From positions 56,001 to 120,000 of the forward strand of contig CALJHN010000002.1 in the NCBI GenBank assembly GCA_938075455.1: a stretch of DNA of 64,000 bases. Reading direction: 5' to 3'. The first letter of the stretch is position 1; each line of letters starts with the position of its first letter. The notes under the pieces were generated by a model. The model was not told the origin of the DNA. It saw nothing but the letters and a program-made list of their open reading frames with translations, and did no database searches. Shown here one piece after another: positions 1 through 8,859 of this stretch. This DNA is from an uncultured Flavobacteriales bacterium (GTDB taxonomy: Bacteria; Bacteroidota; Bacteroidia; Flavobacteriales_D; Parvicellaceae). The position numbers were made by a program, and so were the translations under genes.

Positions 1-154
1 TTTCTCTTAAACCTCCTCCATTCAGTACTGTTTCCTCGCCGTTAATTTCTTGAACAGAACTGAATTCAACATCTTCGATTTTTTTTGTTTGGGCATTAAC
101 AGTTAAAAAAGAAAGAACTATCGCAATTGAAAAAAGATATTTAAAAAAAGTCAT
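1..154 (-). CDS. Chalcone-isomerase-like secreted protein, N-terminal part only
   Basis: The gene runs off the left edge of the window, so only about 51 N-terminal residues are visible. They begin with a Sec signal peptide (MTFFKYLF, a hydrophobic core, then VNAQ). Next come a short VEFSSVQEINGEE stretch and LNGGGLREK, which resembles the start of the chalcone isomerase-like fold (typically a gene-product-binding beta strand followed by LNGAGLRxK and then a VYVAALYL-like strand). Members of this family in Bacteroidota are small periplasmic proteins of unknown, probably lipid-binding, function; a plant-type isomerase activity should not be assumed. The assignment rests on the short conserved motif only, and the rest of the protein would settle it. 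Confidence 0.55.
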   Translation of the reverse strand, partial: MTFFKYLFSIAIVLSFLTVNAQTKKIEDVEFSSVQEINGEETVLNGGGLRE

Positions 155-259
155 TGTGTGGGTTTTGATTGTTAATTTTGTTATTAATTGATTCTAAAAT
201 ACATTATTTTTTTTCAACTTTAAATATTTACATTGAATTATTTTTAAAATAGAAACCTT

Positions 260-946
260 GTGATAACTTTTTTAACAGATAATATTGAAAATGAAATATG
301 CTTTTTGCCAGAAAGTGAATCTCGGCATGCCATAAAGGTTTTAAGAATGAAAAATAAAGATAAGTTATCATTTATTAATGGTAATGGACTATATGGAAAA
401 GGAGAAATTATCGATTCAAGTCCAAAAAAAATAAAAATTAAAATCCATGAGTTAAAAAGAATTAAAAAGCCTGTTCCATTAGCTCTTGCATTTTGTCCTA
501 CTAAAAATAGCGATAGAAATAAATTAATCATTGAAAAAGCTACAGAAATTGGTGTTACTGATTTTTTTCCACTTATTTCACAAAATTCTGAGAGGAGAAA
601 ATGGAATACAGAAAGGTTTGAAAAAATTTTAATTTCTTCTATCAAACAGTCTCAAAGGTTTTGGTTGCCAACTATTCATCATGTCGAAAAATTTAACTGC
701 TTTATTAAAAAAATCTCTTACAAATTAAAGTTTCTAGCTCACTGTAAAGAAGAAGAAAAAATTCAATTAAAAAAAATTTCAAATCCTTTAGAATCACAAG
801 TTATAGTCATAGGTCCAGAAGGAGATTTTACTTCTAAAGAAATTGAACTAGCAAAAGCAAATAATTATAAAATGATTAGTCTTGGAAATAACAGACTAAG
901 AACTGAAACTGCTTGTCTAGCAGCAGTAACACTAATGAAACTTTAA
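260..946 (+). CDS. rsmE: 16S rRNA (uracil1498-N3)-methyltransferase RsmE
   Basis: RsmE methylates N3 of U1498 in 16S rRNA in the assembled 30S subunit, using S-adenosylmethionine. The 228-residue length is normal for the family. The N-terminal PUA-like part carries SRHAIKVLRMK, and the C-terminal SPOUT (knotted) methyltransferase part carries KATEIGV, a SERR segment, VIGPEGDFTSKEIELA and LGNNRLRTETACLAA, which are the usual cofactor-binding and knot motifs. The start is GTG; no ATG lies nearby in frame and the GTG gives the expected N-terminus. It converges on purB with only six bases between the two stop codons. Confidence 0.95.
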   Translation: MITFLTDNIENEICFLPESESRHAIKVLRMKNKDKLSFINGNGLYGKGEIIDSSPKKIKIKIHELKRIKKPVPLALAFCPTKNSDRNKLIIEKATEIGVTDFFPLISQNSERRKWNTERFEKILISSIKQSQRFWLPTIHHVEKFNCFIKKISYKLKFLAHCKEEEKIQLKKISNPLESQVIVIGPEGDFTSKEIELAKANNYKMISLGNNRLRTETACLAAVTLMKL

Positions 947-952
947 ATAAGT

Positions 953-2296
953 TTATATTCCTGTATAGGTGAAAGGAGTTATCTGATTCAGCTCTGTTTT
1001 TAAATCTTCAGAAACATCTAAACTATCAATAAAATTTCTCATTGATTTTTCTGTGATTTTCTCATTTCTCCTTGTTAGATTTTTCAATAACTCGTAAGGG
1101 TTTTCAACTCCCTCTCTTCTTAAAATGGTTTGAATTGCTTCTGCAACCACAGCCCAATTATTTTCTAAATCTTTTTCAATAGCATCGTTATTTAGAAGAA
1201 GTTTATCTAATCCTTTTTGAGTAGATAAAATTGCAATGAGTCCATGTGAGAAAGGGACACCAATATTTCTAAGAACCGTACTATCTGTTAAATCTCTTTG
1301 TAGTCTACTTACAGGAAGTTTGGCGCTTAAATGCTCTAAAATCGCATTGGCAATCCCAATATTTCCTTCTGAATTCTCAAAGTCAATAGGATTCACTTTA
1401 TGAGGCATAGCAGATGATCCAATTTCTCCTTTTTTAATTTTTTGTTTAAAATAATCCATAGAAACATAGGTCCACATATCTCTGTTTAAATCCAATATTA
1501 TTGTGTTTATCCTTTTAACAACATCAAATAAAGATGCCAAGTGATCATAGTGTTCAATTTGAGTTGTTGTTTGGGATCTTACCAATTTTAATTTATCTGC
1601 TAAGAAATCGTTGGCAAACTTTTTCCAATCTATGAATGGGTAAGCAATATGATGGGCATTAAAATTTCCAGTTGCTCCTCCAAATTTACCAGCATGTGTA
1701 ATAGATTTTAGGGTTTTTAACTGTTGGTTTAATCTTTCCACAAATACATAAATTTCTTTACCAAGTTTGGTGGGGGATGCAGGCTGACCATGGGTTTTAG
1801 CCAACATTGGAACTGAGGACCACTGATTGGAAAGAATTTCTAAATTCTTAATAAGACTATCAATTGCAGGTTGGTATATCTTTTCTAATGCATCCTTTAT
1901 ACTCATTGGAATTGCAGTGTTATTAATATCTTGAGAAGTAAGTCCAAAATGAACAAACTCCTTAGCATCACCAACACCATCTTTCTCCATTCTTTCTTTA
2001 ATAAAATACTCAACAGCTTTAACATCGTGATTGGTTATAGCTTCAATAGCTTTTACTCTTTGAGCATCGTTATCATTAAAAACTTCGTAATAAGATCTTA
2101 AAGTTTTAAAAAGGTTGCTGTCAAAATTTTTTAATTGTGGCAAGGGTAATTCACATAAGGATATAAAATATTCAATTTCTACTTTTACTCTATAACGAAT
2201 CAAAGAGAACTCAGAAAAAAAAGAACTAAGAACCTTTGTTTTAGCAAAGTATCGTCCATCAATAGGACTTATGGCATTCAACGAATAATTGGACAT
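953..2296 (-). CDS. purB: Adenylosuccinate lyase
   Basis: PurB catalyses two beta-eliminations that release fumarate: SAICAR to AICAR and adenylosuccinate to AMP, in purine synthesis in the cytoplasm. At 447 residues it matches the shorter PurB type found in gamma-proteobacteria and Bacteroidota. Visible motifs include TSQDINNTA, KTHGQPASPTKLGKE, and the fumarase/aspartase superfamily signature SSAMPHKVNPIDFENSEGN, whose serine is on the flexible catalytic loop. The ATG start gives MSNYSLNAISPIDGRY, the canonical beginning. It is divergent from the TPR/PD40 gene, with about 100 AT-rich bases between them, and convergent with rsmE. Confidence 0.97.
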   Translation of the reverse strand: MSNYSLNAISPIDGRYFAKTKVLSSFFSEFSLIRYRVKVEIEYFISLCELPLPQLKNFDSNLFKTLRSYYEVFNDNDAQRVKAIEAITNHDVKAVEYFIKERMEKDGVGDAKEFVHFGLTSQDINNTAIPMSIKDALEKIYQPAIDSLIKNLEILSNQWSSVPMLAKTHGQPASPTKLGKEIYVFVERLNQQLKTLKSITHAGKFGGATGNFNAHHIAYPFIDWKKFANDFLADKLKLVRSQTTTQIEHYDHLASLFDVVKRINTIILDLNRDMWTYVSMDYFKQKIKKGEIGSSAMPHKVNPIDFENSEGNIGIANAILEHLSAKLPVSRLQRDLTDSTVLRNIGVPFSHGLIAILSTQKGLDKLLLNNDAIEKDLENNWAVVAEAIQTILRREGVENPYELLKNLTRRNEKITEKSMRNFIDSLDVSEDLKTELNQITPFTYTGI

Positions 2297-2397
2297 ATCT
2301 ATTATTTAATACTGTAAATTTAATAATATGGTGGTTAGTAAAGTAAAATTATTACAATACCATTATATTTATTTAATTTTAAAAAACAATATTTTTT

Positions 2398-3768
2398 ATG
2401 AAATACCAAAAGTTTATTTTTAGGCTTGTTCTAATATTTCTTGTAATATGCAATGTAAAATCAGTTTCATCTCAAGAGGAGGGTCTTTTAAACAAAACTA
2501 AATCTCAAATAAAACTTACAGAAACAAAGCAACTTTATTTAGAAGGAAATATTAAAACTGCACTTTTAAATTACAAAGAGATTATTGCTTTAAATCCTTC
2601 TAGCACAAAAGCTCATTTTGGAATTTCAAGATGTTATTTCAGATTACATCAATTTAAAAAGGCAAAATATCATGCAGAAATTGCAGAAAAGAACAATCCA
2701 AAAGTAGATGAAGATTTATATTATTTATTAGGTGAAATTTATTTTAGACTAGAAGAATTAAAAAAATCTAAAACCAGTTATGAAAAATTTGTTTCTGAAG
2801 TAAAATCTAATCAAAAAATAAAAGACTACTCTATAGATTTAAAGATTTGTCAATTGGATTTTGCAGAGTTAGAATTAAAGAAAATCAATAAAGAAATAAT
2901 TATTTCAAATATGGGTCCTGTTCTGAATTCTAAAGGATCTGATTTTGCACCTTCGTTGAGCAATAATGGAAAATATTTAATGTTCACCTCTAGAAGAGCA
3001 GATACCAAAGGAGGAAATGTTGATCAGTATTTTGACCATCAATATTTTTCAGATATATACTTATCTAAATGGGATAGTATTGGGAAAAAGTGGTTAAATC
3101 CTTCTAATAAACTAGGAAAAATAAATACTGATTTTCACGATGCATCTTTAAGTTTTAAAGCTGATAATTCAATAATCATTTATAGAAATATTCCATATTT
3201 AACTAGAAGTGGAGATATTTATGAAGCTGCATACACAAAATCTGGTAGTTGGTCTTCTCCAAAACCAATTTTGAATAGAGATAAAAAAATCAGTAATAAA
3301 ATAAATAGCTCCTATTTCGAAAGTTCTGCCAGTATTACGGAGGATGAATCTTACATATATTTTGTTTCTGAAAGACCAACTGGATTAGGGAAAACAGATA
3401 TATATTGTGTTAAAAAAACTGGTAAAACTTATTCTGAACCAATTCATTTAGGAAACGAAATCAATACTTCTGGAGATGAAAAATGTGTTTTTATTCACCC
3501 TAATGGGAAATTACTTTTCTTTACATCCAATGGAAGAAAACAAAGTGTTGGAAGTTACGATATATACTATTGTACCGGCGGACATGAAAATTGGAGTTCA
3601 CCTGTAAACATAGGAAGTCCTATTAACACCACCATGGAAGAAAAAACAATATGTATTTCAAAAGATGGAAATACTGCTTATGTAGGTGGCTATTATGACT
3701 TCGACAATTTGGGAGATGCAGATTTGTACCAAATAGATATTTCTAGTCTGAACTTAATCTCAAAATAA
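2398..3768 (+). CDS. Secreted TPR and PD40 beta-propeller protein
   Basis: A 456-residue exported protein with a signal peptide ending near SVSSQ. Residues about 40-150 are tetratricopeptide-like helices (LNPSSTKAHFGISRCYFRL, LYYLLGEIYFRLEELKKS). From about 170 onward come repeated PD40/WD40-like blades: SDFAPSLSNNGKYLMFTSRR, ESSASITEDESYIYFVSER, EKCVFIHPNGKLLFFTSNGR and EKTICISKDGNTAYVGGY. This resembles the N-terminal part of PorE-type proteins of the type IX secretion system, but the OmpA-like peptidoglycan-binding domain is absent. A scaffold or binding role in the periplasm is likely; no enzymatic motif is visible and the partner is unknown. Confidence 0.8.
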   Translation: MKYQKFIFRLVLIFLVICNVKSVSSQEEGLLNKTKSQIKLTETKQLYLEGNIKTALLNYKEIIALNPSSTKAHFGISRCYFRLHQFKKAKYHAEIAEKNNPKVDEDLYYLLGEIYFRLEELKKSKTSYEKFVSEVKSNQKIKDYSIDLKICQLDFAELELKKINKEIIISNMGPVLNSKGSDFAPSLSNNGKYLMFTSRRADTKGGNVDQYFDHQYFSDIYLSKWDSIGKKWLNPSNKLGKINTDFHDASLSFKADNSIIIYRNIPYLTRSGDIYEAAYTKSGSWSSPKPILNRDKKISNKINSSYFESSASITEDESYIYFVSERPTGLGKTDIYCVKKTGKTYSEPIHLGNEINTSGDEKCVFIHPNGKLLFFTSNGRKQSVGSYDIYYCTGGHENWSSPVNIGSPINTTMEEKTICISKDGNTAYVGGYYDFDNLGDADLYQIDISSLNLISK

Positions 3769-3822
3769 TTCTACTTTTATGAAGTTTTTTTTCTAAAAAA
3801 ATTATAAATAGTATAAAATTAA

Positions 3823-5511
3823 ATGATTAATAAAATTGTCATATTTCTGTTACTAGCTTTATTTTTAAGTTCTTGTCAGGAAAATAAAAACCAAGAAATA
3901 AATAACTTTTCATTTGAAAAACCAATATCGAATATAGGAAATAATGAACTGGCTAATTTATATTTTGAAAACGACACTATCAAAATAAAAGTATTTAAAA
4001 ACCAAGAATATATTTCCATTCATTGTAAAAATGGAAAAAGACTCTATAGAAAAAAGAAGTTTAGATTGTATGGTCTTAAAAATAACAATGATTTAGAATT
4101 AGCCCGATCAATTATTTCTTTTAATGAAGATTTAAAATCTAACGATCTCATTGGAGTTTATTCTAAATTAATTACCATTGAAAACAAAGATTATTTATTT
4201 CAAGAAGAAATAGGGAAAAGACTTATTGAGTCCAATTCGAGGAGAGAGGGTGTAATTTTCAAAATAGAAATTAACGATTCTCTTACATTAAGTACTACAA
4301 AAGGCGAAAATATAACTCCTAAATTTGTAAACTCAGTAAAAGAATTAGTCAAAACAGAAAGACTCAATAATAAATATTTTAATGAAATTGATTGGATAAA
4401 GTTTAAAGATCTATCCAAAAAATATTTTAAGAATTTAAATCCTAATTATTATTACCTAAACCCAGTAACATTTCTTTTAGAGCCAATTTTTTCCGGTATT
4501 AAAGTAGCTGTTTTACCAACTCAAGACCCTGAGATATATAGCACTGAAATAACTTTAGATTTTTTAAATTATTTTAAATATTCTGAAGACTCGAACTCAA
4601 TCTTTCTTAAAAAGAAAAACACCACCCTTGCAAAGAAGATTATTATTCCCAAAGGACTTAAGGTTATTTTAAAAGCAGGAGAGACCATTGACTTAACAAG
4701 TTCTAGTAGTATTTTATCCTATAGTCCCTTTAATATAAACGGAGAAATTGGTAAAATGGTAAAAGTAATATCTTCAGATAGTACTGGAGAAGGAATTCAC
4801 ATACTTCAAAATAAGGATTCAAGTAAAATTAACTACCTAGATTTTTCCAATCAATCTTCATTGTACGACACTTTGAAATATAATCACCAGAGCCTACCAA
4901 GTGCGTTTACTGTCTATGGCGGGAAAGTAACTATTGAGAATAGTGACTTTAGCAATCTAAAAAGTGAAGATGCTATAAATTTATTTAGATGTGAATATAA
5001 AATTGAAAATATTAAAATTGAAAATACATTTTCAGATGCATTTGATGCAGATTTTTGTGTTGGATTCATGAAAAACTGCAGCTTTATAAATTGCGGCAAT
5101 GATGGTGTTGATATTTCAGGTGGAATATTAGAAATATCAGAAAGTGATTTTTTAAATATTAAAGACAAGGCTATAAGTGCAGGAGAAGAAAGTAAATTAA
5201 AGGCTAATAAATGTATGATTCAAAATTCTTCTATGGGAATTATTTCAAAAGATTTTTCTGTTGTAGAATCTATTGAAAATAAATTATTGGATTGTGAAAT
5301 TGGTTATTGTGCTTTTCAAAAAAAGGGGGAATTTGGCCCTGCAGAGATTTTTTCAACCGATGATGAGATTTCTAATTGTTCAGTAAATAATCTTATAGAG
5401 TATAATTCTAATCTCACTTTTAATGGAGAAAAAATTAGAGTTTTTCAAAATAATGTAATAGATTATCTTTACGGTAAAAAGTATGGTAAAGCTACTTTTA
5501 AGAAAAACTAA
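3823..5511 (+). CDS. Lipoprotein with a C-terminal parallel beta-helix; possible CotH-like N-terminus
   Basis: The 562-residue product starts with a lipoprotein signal whose lipobox is LFLSSC (Cys18), so it should be anchored to a membrane outside the cytoplasm. The C-terminal third (about residues 330-540) has the repetitive short-strand pattern of a right-handed parallel beta-helix, with runs such as VTIENSDFSNLKSEDAI, MKNCSFINCGNDGVDISGG and LEISESDFLNIKDKAIS. The N-terminal half has KNGKRLYRKKKFRLYGLK followed by YLFQEEIGKRLIES, which faintly recalls CotH-type secreted kinases; this is a weak impression, not an assignment. It sits 16 bases before the VTC gene and is probably co-transcribed. 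In other bacteria VTC and DUF4956 genes often neighbour CotH genes, which is why the resemblance matters. Confidence 0.7.
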   Translation: MINKIVIFLLLALFLSSCQENKNQEINNFSFEKPISNIGNNELANLYFENDTIKIKVFKNQEYISIHCKNGKRLYRKKKFRLYGLKNNNDLELARSIISFNEDLKSNDLIGVYSKLITIENKDYLFQEEIGKRLIESNSRREGVIFKIEINDSLTLSTTKGENITPKFVNSVKELVKTERLNNKYFNEIDWIKFKDLSKKYFKNLNPNYYYLNPVTFLLEPIFSGIKVAVLPTQDPEIYSTEITLDFLNYFKYSEDSNSIFLKKKNTTLAKKIIIPKGLKVILKAGETIDLTSSSSILSYSPFNINGEIGKMVKVISSDSTGEGIHILQNKDSSKINYLDFSNQSSLYDTLKYNHQSLPSAFTVYGGKVTIENSDFSNLKSEDAINLFRCEYKIENIKIENTFSDAFDADFCVGFMKNCSFINCGNDGVDISGGILEISESDFLNIKDKAISAGEESKLKANKCMIQNSSMGIISKDFSVVESIENKLLDCEIGYCAFQKKGEFGPAEIFSTDDEISNCSVNNLIEYNSNLTFNGEKIRVFQNNVIDYLYGKKYGKATFKKN

Positions 5512-5527
5512 AAGATTAAAATTTTAA

Positions 5528-6295
5528 ATGTCTAACATTCAATCCATATTAGATAATTATCAACCTATTAGTTTGGCAGCTATGGATGAAGTTGCATTAA
5601 TGGAAAGAGTGGATGAAAAATTTACTGTTTCTCTTAAAGATACTTTAAAAGTTTTATCAAAAATTAGCGATAAATATTACTGTCTTGAAATAGATGGAAA
5701 AAGACTTTTTAATTATCAAACAGAATATTTTGACAACGAAAATAAAACACTCTTTAAAAATCATCAAAATGGGAAGCTAAACAGGTATAAAATTAGATTT
5801 AGGGACTATATAGAATCTAAGAAAACTTTTTTAGAAGTTAAATTTAAATCTAATAAAGGGATTACTAAAAAAACAAGAATTGGTGTGCCTTTTAAAGAAA
5901 AGGAGTTAAACAAAAAAAATATCAAATTTTTGGAGGATCAAACACCTTACTCTTTAAAAGATTTTGAAATAACAATTAAAAATAATTTTGATAGAATTAC
6001 CTTGGTTAACTTTCAAACAAAAGAAAGAGTGACAATAGATTTAAATTTAAAGTTTAGTTCTGATAATTCAAGTAAAGAATTAGAAAATATATGTATAATT
6101 GAAGTGAAAAGAGAAAAAGGAAATAGAAAATCTGAAATACTCTCAATTTTAAAGCTTAAAAGAATTAGACCAACTAGATTCAGCAAATATACTATTGGAT
6201 CTTGTATTTTAAATCCAAATTTAAAATACAATAATTTTAAGAGAAAACTATTATTCATTAATAAAATAAATAAGAATGGAATTGTATGGAATTGA
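5528..6295 (+). CDS. VTC-domain protein, putative polyphosphate polymerase
   Basis: A 255-residue cytoplasmic-type protein of the VTC branch of the triphosphate tunnel metalloenzyme fold; the yeast homologue Vtc4 makes polyphosphate from ATP. The tunnel residues can be followed strand by strand: MERVDEKF near residues 25-32, RYKIRFRDY with alternating basic residues, LEVKFKSNKGITKKTRIG, RVTIDLNLKF, IIEVKREKG and the C-terminal RFSKYTIG. No signal peptide or membrane segment is present. The 3' end overlaps the DUF4956 gene by 20 bases, which suggests coupled translation. Family membership is clear; polymerase activity in this organism is inference. Confidence 0.88.
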   Translation: MSNIQSILDNYQPISLAAMDEVALMERVDEKFTVSLKDTLKVLSKISDKYYCLEIDGKRLFNYQTEYFDNENKTLFKNHQNGKLNRYKIRFRDYIESKKTFLEVKFKSNKGITKKTRIGVPFKEKELNKKNIKFLEDQTPYSLKDFEITIKNNFDRITLVNFQTKERVTIDLNLKFSSDNSSKELENICIIEVKREKGNRKSEILSILKLKRIRPTRFSKYTIGSCILNPNLKYNNFKRKLLFINKINKNGIVWN

Positions 6296-6878
6296 TTTTT
6301 TTGATTTAGATGACTTTTCAAAGTTGATATTCAAATTTGGTATAAACTTCATCTTTTTAATCATCATTGTAAGACTTATATATTACAGAGTAAAAGATGA
6401 CAAAGACTATGTATTTACTTACATAATGTTTAACATCCTTACCTTTTTCATTTGTTTTCTTCTTAGAAAAGTTCCTATGGAAATGGGATTTGCATTGGGA
6501 TTATTTGCAGTTTTCGGAATTCTTAGATATCGTACAGAAGCAATTCCTATTCGTCAGATGACCTATTTGTTTATTGTCATTGGAATATCTATGATCAATG
6601 CCCTTTCAAATAAATCTGTGAGTATTTTCGAAGTGCTGTTTACCAATGGTATAATTGCTTTAATCACCTATTTAATTGATAGATTGTGGTTTCAGACTAT
6701 TGAAGAAAGAAAAAACATTGTATATGAGAAAATAGAACTTATAAAACCTGAAAATAAACATGAACTAATTAATGACTTAAAAGAAAGAACTGGATTGCCA
6801 GTTCACGAAGTAAAAGTAGATAAAATAGACTTTTTAAAGGATACCGCAGCAATTACTATTTATTATAACCAAGAATAA
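6276..6878 (+). CDS. DUF4956 integral membrane protein
   Basis: A 200-residue protein with four or so predicted membrane segments between about residues 15 and 130, followed by a soluble tail. The conserved core of DUF4956 is evident in ALGLFAVFGILRYRTEAIP followed by IRQMTYLFIVIGISMINA. The roughly 65-residue C-terminus (EERKNIVYEKIELI to the end) looks like a small cytosolic alpha/beta domain. Its start lies inside the preceding VTC gene. The constant pairing of VTC and DUF4956 in many bacteria suggests that this is the membrane partner of the polymerase, perhaps a channel or anchor comparable in role, not in sequence, to the yeast VTC membrane subunits; that role is inference. Confidence 0.85.
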   Translation: MELYGIDFFDLDDFSKLIFKFGINFIFLIIIVRLIYYRVKDDKDYVFTYIMFNILTFFICFLLRKVPMEMGFALGLFAVFGILRYRTEAIPIRQMTYLFIVIGISMINALSNKSVSIFEVLFTNGIIALITYLIDRLWFQTIEERKNIVYEKIELIKPENKHELINDLKERTGLPVHEVKVDKIDFLKDTAAITIYYNQE

Positions 6879-6882
6879 ACTA

Positions 6883-7449
6883 GTGAAAAGAATTGTTTCA
6901 ATTTATGTCTTTTGTTGGATATTTTTTAGCTGCACTACAGAGAAAAAAAAAACAACAAATTTTTCTGATAATTATTTTGCAATTATAGAAATTCCAGCTG
7001 GTACCAATAAAAAGTATGAATACAATTACAGTACCAAAGCTTTTGAAATTGAAATCATAAACGGTTTAGAACGCACCATAAATTATCTTCCATATCCTGG
7101 AAATTATGGTTTTATATCTAATACTTACATGGATCCTGAAATTGGAGGAGACGGAGATGCGTTGGATGTTTTAATAATTTCTGAGTCAGTTCAACAAGGA
7201 AAAAAAATACAAATTAGCCCAGTAGCAATTCTTAAATTATTAGATAGTGGGCAGCAAGATCATAAAATTATTGCTACCTTAAAAAATAATAAAATGAACT
7301 TTTCAAAAGACTCTTTACCAAATTCTGTGAAAACTATCATTAAAACTTGGTTTTGTAATTATAAAGGGCCAAATAAGATGGAGTTTATTGGATGGGGTGA
7401 CAAAGAAGATGCCATTAATGAAATTGAAAAATGGGCAGTAAATAAATAA
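6883..7449 (+). CDS. Lipoprotein inorganic pyrophosphatase (family I)
   Basis: A family I soluble-type pyrophosphatase, hydrolysing PPi to two phosphates with Mg2+, but made with a lipoprotein signal (lipobox IFFSC, Cys17), so it should act outside the cytoplasm. The active site is preserved: IEIPAG, KKYEYN (Lys and Glu), ER before the YPGNYGF strand, and DGDALDVL with Asp90, Asp92 and Asp95, then FCNYKGPNK near the end. The PROSITE-style motif has Ala in place of the usual Pro/Glu after the second Asp. Start is GTG, four bases after the DUF4956 stop. Its place in the VTC operon links it to phosphate or polyphosphate handling. Confidence 0.9.
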   Translation: MKRIVSIYVFCWIFFSCTTEKKKTTNFSDNYFAIIEIPAGTNKKYEYNYSTKAFEIEIINGLERTINYLPYPGNYGFISNTYMDPEIGGDGDALDVLIISESVQQGKKIQISPVAILKLLDSGQQDHKIIATLKNNKMNFSKDSLPNSVKTIIKTWFCNYKGPNKMEFIGWGDKEDAINEIEKWAVNK

Positions 7450-7525
7450 TTTTGGATACAATAAAAATGGTAATTTAAACTACCAACCACTTTCCATCCT
7501 AGTATATTGCGTATATTTACGCTTT

Positions 7526-8725
7526 ATGAAAAATATAATCATATTAATAATATTACTTTTTTTGGCATTTCAGGTTGCTGCCCAAACATTTGATGAAACT
7601 GAAGAGAAAAAAGAAAACTTGGTTCTTGTAATTAAGAATAGTGGTGGTGAATATATAGGAGAAATAGTTTCTGATGATGGAAGAGAAATTCTTTTAATCA
7701 CAAAAACTATTGGAAAAATATTCATAAATAAGTCTGAAATATCTTCTATTTCTAAAGTAGATGAGAAAGTTAAAAATAATAAAAATGGGGAGTTTAGAGC
7801 ATCTGGACCATTTACAACAAGGTATTATTTTACCAACAATGCTCTACCTATTAAAAAAAATGAAAACTATGCACTAGTACATGTTTATGGACCAGAAGTT
7901 CATTTGAGTGTAGGAAATAAAACTTCATTTGGGGTAATGGCAAGCTGGATAGCAAGTCCTATAGGGTTGGTTTTAAAGCAACAGATCTACAGTAAAAATA
8001 AATTCCACGTATCCATTGGAAGTATATTGGGTTCTTCGGGATATATCAACCAAGGTCAAACCTATGGTGGTTTGCATTGGGGGACGATTACTATTGGAGA
8101 CAGAACCTCTAACATAAGTTTTTCTGCAGGTATGGCACATATTAATTGGCCTGCTAACAATACAGATTTCATGAGCAGTGTAAGAGAAGTTGGTGATAAA
8201 TATTCCTATAGCTTTTACGACCAAAATCATCCTTACTTTATTGCTGAGGATGATTACAACGCTCAAATGGCTTTTGAGGATACAATTGGAATTTTTAACG
8301 ACTGGAATGGTTTTTTTAATAATGATAGATACCTTTACAGAAATCAACAACTAGCGACTGTAATTGGTGTTTCTGGTATAGCCCCTATCGGAAAAAAAGC
8401 CAGTTTTATATTTGATTCTATGATTTTTATTGCTGATAAGTCTAAAGTAAATTACACTACTAAGGAAAAAGAAATTACTTACGAGAGATACAATAATGCT
8501 ACAGGAAATATGCAATTAACTAGCTTTAATGCGATATATGGAGAGGGAGTAATTAGCCCTGAAACTAGTAGAAATATTACTTTCATATTAATGCCTGCTA
8601 TGAGATTTAATCAGTCTTATGAAAAAGCATTTCAAGTTGCTTTAGCTGGGTTTATTAATTACGATGAAATAAACGGTTTAAATTCTGCACCAGTTCCAAT
8701 GATATCTTGGCTAAGAAAGTTTTAG
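7526..8725 (+). CDS. Secreted barrel-like protein, first copy of a tandem pair
   Basis: A 399-residue protein with a Sec signal peptide ending at VAAQ. Residues about 30-75 (LVLVIKNSGGEYIGEI, SDDGREILLITKTIGKIFIN) form a five-strand pattern that looks like a small Sm- or SH3-like barrel. The remainder has alternating amphipathic strands and ends in SWLRKF; a C-terminal phenylalanine is typical of outer-membrane beta-barrels. It is clearly paralogous to the next gene along its length, with the middle third most divergent. I do not recognise a named family or function. An outer-membrane location is inference from strand pattern and the terminal Phe. Confidence 0.7.
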   Translation: MKNIIILIILLFLAFQVAAQTFDETEEKKENLVLVIKNSGGEYIGEIVSDDGREILLITKTIGKIFINKSEISSISKVDEKVKNNKNGEFRASGPFTTRYYFTNNALPIKKNENYALVHVYGPEVHLSVGNKTSFGVMASWIASPIGLVLKQQIYSKNKFHVSIGSILGSSGYINQGQTYGGLHWGTITIGDRTSNISFSAGMAHINWPANNTDFMSSVREVGDKYSYSFYDQNHPYFIAEDDYNAQMAFEDTIGIFNDWNGFFNNDRYLYRNQQLATVIGVSGIAPIGKKASFIFDSMIFIADKSKVNYTTKEKEITYERYNNATGNMQLTSFNAIYGEGVISPETSRNITFILMPAMRFNQSYEKAFQVALAGFINYDEINGLNSAPVPMISWLRKF

Positions 8726-8859
8726 TTTTTTTTATCATAAAAACTTGATTTACAGTTATTTAATATATAAAAAAAGCTTTTTATTTATCCTTTTTTATAA
8801 TTATTTCATGGTATATATTAATTAAAATTTCTTTTATTTATTTGAAATTAAAATATAAG

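Noticed and set aside
7490..7525. TATATTTA box just before the first paralogue
   Set aside because: No TTG at usable spacing, and it would leave almost no leader; only a partial match to the promoter consensus.
8770..8790. AAAAAGCTTTTT palindrome between the tandem paralogues
   Set aside because: A short AT palindrome without a loop or GC-rich stem, expected by chance in this base composition.
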